From NCBI RefSeq assembly GCF_022539315.1, contig NC_066313.1, forward strand, positions 29,239,059-29,303,058: a DNA stretch of 64,000 bases, in the 5' to 3' direction. The notes below the pieces were generated by a model. That model saw only the letters and a list, made by a program, of their open reading frames with translations, had not been told where the DNA came from and did not search any database. The translations under genes and the position numbers were made by a program. This DNA is from Serinus canaria. Lineage: Eukaryota > Chordata > Aves > Passeriformes > Fringillidae. Below, in pieces: positions 61,701 to 64,000 of the stretch. Every line of letters begins with the position of its first letter. Position 1 is the stretch's first letter.

Positions 61701-62873
61701 GGCTGGCTTTATAAAAGAGTTTGAGTAAGTTGCTTACCGCTCTTAACAAGTTTCATTGTTCAGAATAACACGGTTATGAACTTGATAAGTACCCTGTAGC
61801 AGTGGTAGGAAAGCAATTTATTTACAGGCACACCCCCCAAGAACTCTGAGTGATGATGAAAAAAGGTCAAAATCTTTTTTGCATCAAGTTCTTGTTTTTC
61901 TTAGAAGTCAATCTTTAAAAGTTCTTAAAGCCCTAACTATTAATGTTTGTTTAACATATTAGAAATCAGAGGCTGTGGATCTTCATTGATCCATTTGTAT
62001 ACTTTTTCATTTCCATGATTTTCAGTCTTTCTTAAGAGAAGGTAAGTTTAACTGTATATTTATAAGCAGAAATTCATGAAAGTTCTTTGCTGAGAAATTT
62101 TACAAGAAAATGATGCTATGATTCCTTTTCTTTCTAATGATAAATGGCAATTCTGAGTTTTCCTGTTATTGAGAAATCAACTCTCTTGTGATAACCATTT
62201 TAATTCCATTTCTTAAGGTGTCAAGTTCCTGGAGAAATAACTGTTTTTGCTGTAACACACCAGTCTTCTCCCTCAGTATAAAAACTATTTAAGATAATAA
62301 AACATTATATGCCACCATAATTTCTGGGGAAACCCAACGAAACAGCCTACATGAACCCCATATCAAACAAACAAAAAGCCCTGGTTTTGAATTAAAACAA
62401 TGTAAGAAATTTTTAAAATTAGGAAATAAACATGTGAGCATATTGCCCATCCTAATAGGCTAAAATTCTATTTTATGCTATGGAAATATTACATTTCAAT
62501 TTCTCTGTCAAGTAAGATGCTACTGACAGTAAGGCCATAGATGGGATGGTCTTCTTCAGCCTGGCTTTACAGAATTAATTCTTACAAAATATTTTAAGAC
62601 ATATGAGCAGCAAAAATGTCAAGATTCTTTGAAGGCATGGGTGTTTATGAAGTGTAATATTCAAAAGATTCAGAGTAATAAGCTTTTAATGCAGCAGCTT
62701 CAGTAGCTGAACAGGGTTTGACAGTGCTACGTGTTAGAGTACAGTTAAGAAGATGGATATCCAAATGACTTAAAAACTCCTGTTTACTTAAGACTTACCC
62801 TCTTCTTAATTAACTTAGACAAGCTTGTGAGTTAAGAGTAGCTTTCATGTTTTGATGTCTTTTCTTTTTGTAG
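58717..62873 (+). other. ACER3 intron 3 (about 4.2 kb)
   Basis: The sequence is unique and AT-rich, with a G/T-rich patch at 60,121-60,230. No CR1 piece and no coding segment is recognised. Confidence 0.9.
60121..60230 (+). repeat. G/T-rich patch in intron 3
   Basis: Runs of 5, 4, 2, 2 and 4 G are separated by T-rich spacers on the sense strand, followed by a short GT run. It is low-complexity sequence with weak G-quadruplex potential. Confidence 0.7.
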
Positions 62874-62926
62874 CTGTTGGATGAACTGCCAATGATATAC
62901 AGTTGCTGTGTGTTTGTCTACTGCCT
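62874..62926 (+). CDS. ACER3: ACER3 coding exon 4 (residues 90-106 plus 2 nt)
   Basis: This 53-nt exon follows a T-rich acceptor (cttttctttttgtag) and ends at the donor CT|gtaagt. It reads LLDELPMIYSCCVFVYC, the ACER3 segment leading into transmembrane helix 3. Asp92 is present; in human ACER3 this residue takes part in catalysis next to the zinc. The last two bases (CT) begin a Leu or related codon completed in exon 5, which is outside the window. Human has Met at this position. Confidence 0.95.
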
Positions 62927-64000
62927 GTAAGTACTTGTTAATTTTTTTCCTTGAATATTTATGAAATGTTAACTTTTGAAATGTAGAGTCTCCGAAGCCA
63001 AATTTAGCATATATAGAGAGAAAGCTTCTACTGCTTTCAGTGAGATTTGGTGTTGTACAGCATTGTGATATTAGAGAACCAGGCTGGCTTTAGTCCTAGT
63101 TTTTGCTAATTTAGATATATTTTACCAGTGTTTTGGTTTTGGTTTTTTTTTTTAATAGGGGAAAAAACACACTCATTAAAGACTTAGTATAGTATACAAT
63201 CAGAGCTCAGTGCTACTTGTATAAAAACAGCAGACATAATAAAATCAACTTCTGTAATGCCTACAAAATTAGCAACATGATAGTTTATTTGAGCTGGAAT
63301 TCTATGATGTAGTCTGGCTTGAAGTGCAAATTTCAGGTTTCTGGCTAAACCTGCTTTTCACTCATCTGGAAAATTAAAAGGACAAGATTTTATGAGGAGT
63401 TGAATGCATATTTTGGGGAGAGTGTCTTGGAACATTCATGACAGCTTGATGTGATGCCAGGATATGTTCTCCCATTTAATTTTGGGAGCAATGTAGCATT
63501 TGACAACTGTAAAGATACCCTAAGTTGGCTTTTTCTTGCCTGTTGCTGCAAGGTCTGGATTTAATATGATTTGTTCTGTCACTTGGCAAATCCAAATGAT
63601 AGATCGTGTTGTTGCAGACTAAAAGAGAAAAAAACCTCATCTTTTTTCTTTTGAACATATCAAATATTCAGCTGTTGAAAATTGTGAAGTCTTGGTGAAG
63701 ATTACTGGTAGCTTGCAATGGAGATGGGATGCTTAGGACTAAACCCCTATCTATGGAAATTGCCCTCAGTTTGTGACTCATACATTAGTGTGATTTGTAC
63801 AAACTCAGGACCAGAATCATAATGCCTCTTTTAGTGGAAATATTTCCACTGTAGCTCCCTGTCTCCTTGAAATTGCCTTTGCATTTGTCTGATTTGAATG
63901 TGATTGGAAAAAAGGATGAGCAGTGGCTATAAAAATATATCTGAGGGCGTTTTTTTTTAGTGCAGTGTTTATTATCTTCAAAAGCATGGAAGTCTGTTAC
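62927..64000 (+). other. ACER3 intron 4, 5' part
   Basis: The sequence from the exon 4 donor to the window end is AT-rich and has no exon-like segment. The next ACER3 exon, which should begin with a G and continue in the FECFK-like region, is not reached. Confidence 0.85.

Larger units (their letters stand above)
32249..64000 (+). other. ACER3: ACER3 gene, 5' part: start codon through intron 4, truncated by window end
   Basis: This is the coding start and first four coding exons of alkaline ceramidase 3. The enzyme is a seven-pass membrane, zinc-dependent amidase of the ER and Golgi (CREST superfamily) that splits long-chain unsaturated ceramides into sphingosine and a fatty acid. The exons join in frame with intron phases 1, 1, 0 and 2, and all four donors and three acceptors follow the GT-AG rule. 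The joined product has about 106 residues against about 267 in human, so the C-terminal part with the two other zinc histidines (H217 and H221 in human numbering) must lie to the right. No lesion is visible in the part present, so I read it as a functional gene. The transcription start is not determined. Confidence 0.95.

Noticed and set aside
1..64000. CRISPR arrays, operons, integrated phage or a novel defence system
   Set aside because: The DNA is that of a vertebrate gene locus with introns and LINE fragments; no regularly spaced repeats and no clustered bacterial-type reading frames are present.

Overview
The window is vertebrate nuclear DNA, almost certainly from a bird. It carries many CR1 (chicken repeat 1) LINE fragments, whose 3' ends show the typical 'tgattctgtgattc'-like terminal octamer repeats. 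It also holds the 5' part of one split gene that I recognise as ACER3, alkaline ceramidase 3. Long introns, one CpG-island promoter and the absence of any long non-repeat reading frame elsewhere fit this. I cannot name the bird order from the sequence alone.

Region 1 to about 31,780 is intergenic. I see no convincing coding exon there. It contains 14 recognisable CR1 pieces, 9 on the + strand and 5 on the - strand, mostly packed between 16.4 and 29.2 kb. One is a longer, internally deleted copy that keeps part of the CR1 ORF2 (22,432-23,760). There is also a very long GA-rich polypurine tract (about 2,029-2,463), a G-run cluster with G-quadruplex potential (15,199-15,243) and a few short palindromes.

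Region about 31,780 to 32,880 is a GC-rich CpG island with GC boxes, a (CCG)7 run and the ACER3 start codon at 32,249. From there to the window end lies the + strand ACER3 gene. Exon 1 coding is 32,249-32,351, exon 2 is 51,363-51,473, exon 3 is 58,664-58,716 and exon 4 is 62,874-62,926. The exons join in frame with good splice sites and give about 106 residues, roughly the first 40% of a protein that is about 267 residues in human. The remaining exons lie beyond the right edge. The introns are about 19.0, 7.2 and 4.2 kb, plus at least 1.1 kb of a fourth, and hold only two recognisable CR1 pieces.

The window looks like an ordinary avian gene-start locus. I found no operon, CRISPR array, phage or other undescribed system. 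The observations most worth a second look are a perfect 25-nt fold-back inside a CR1 fragment in intron 1, a second 21-nt fold-back in the same intron, the upstream reading frames and (CCG)7 run at the ACER3 start, the polypurine tract, and Glu in place of the human Asp at a calcium-ligand position of ACER3.
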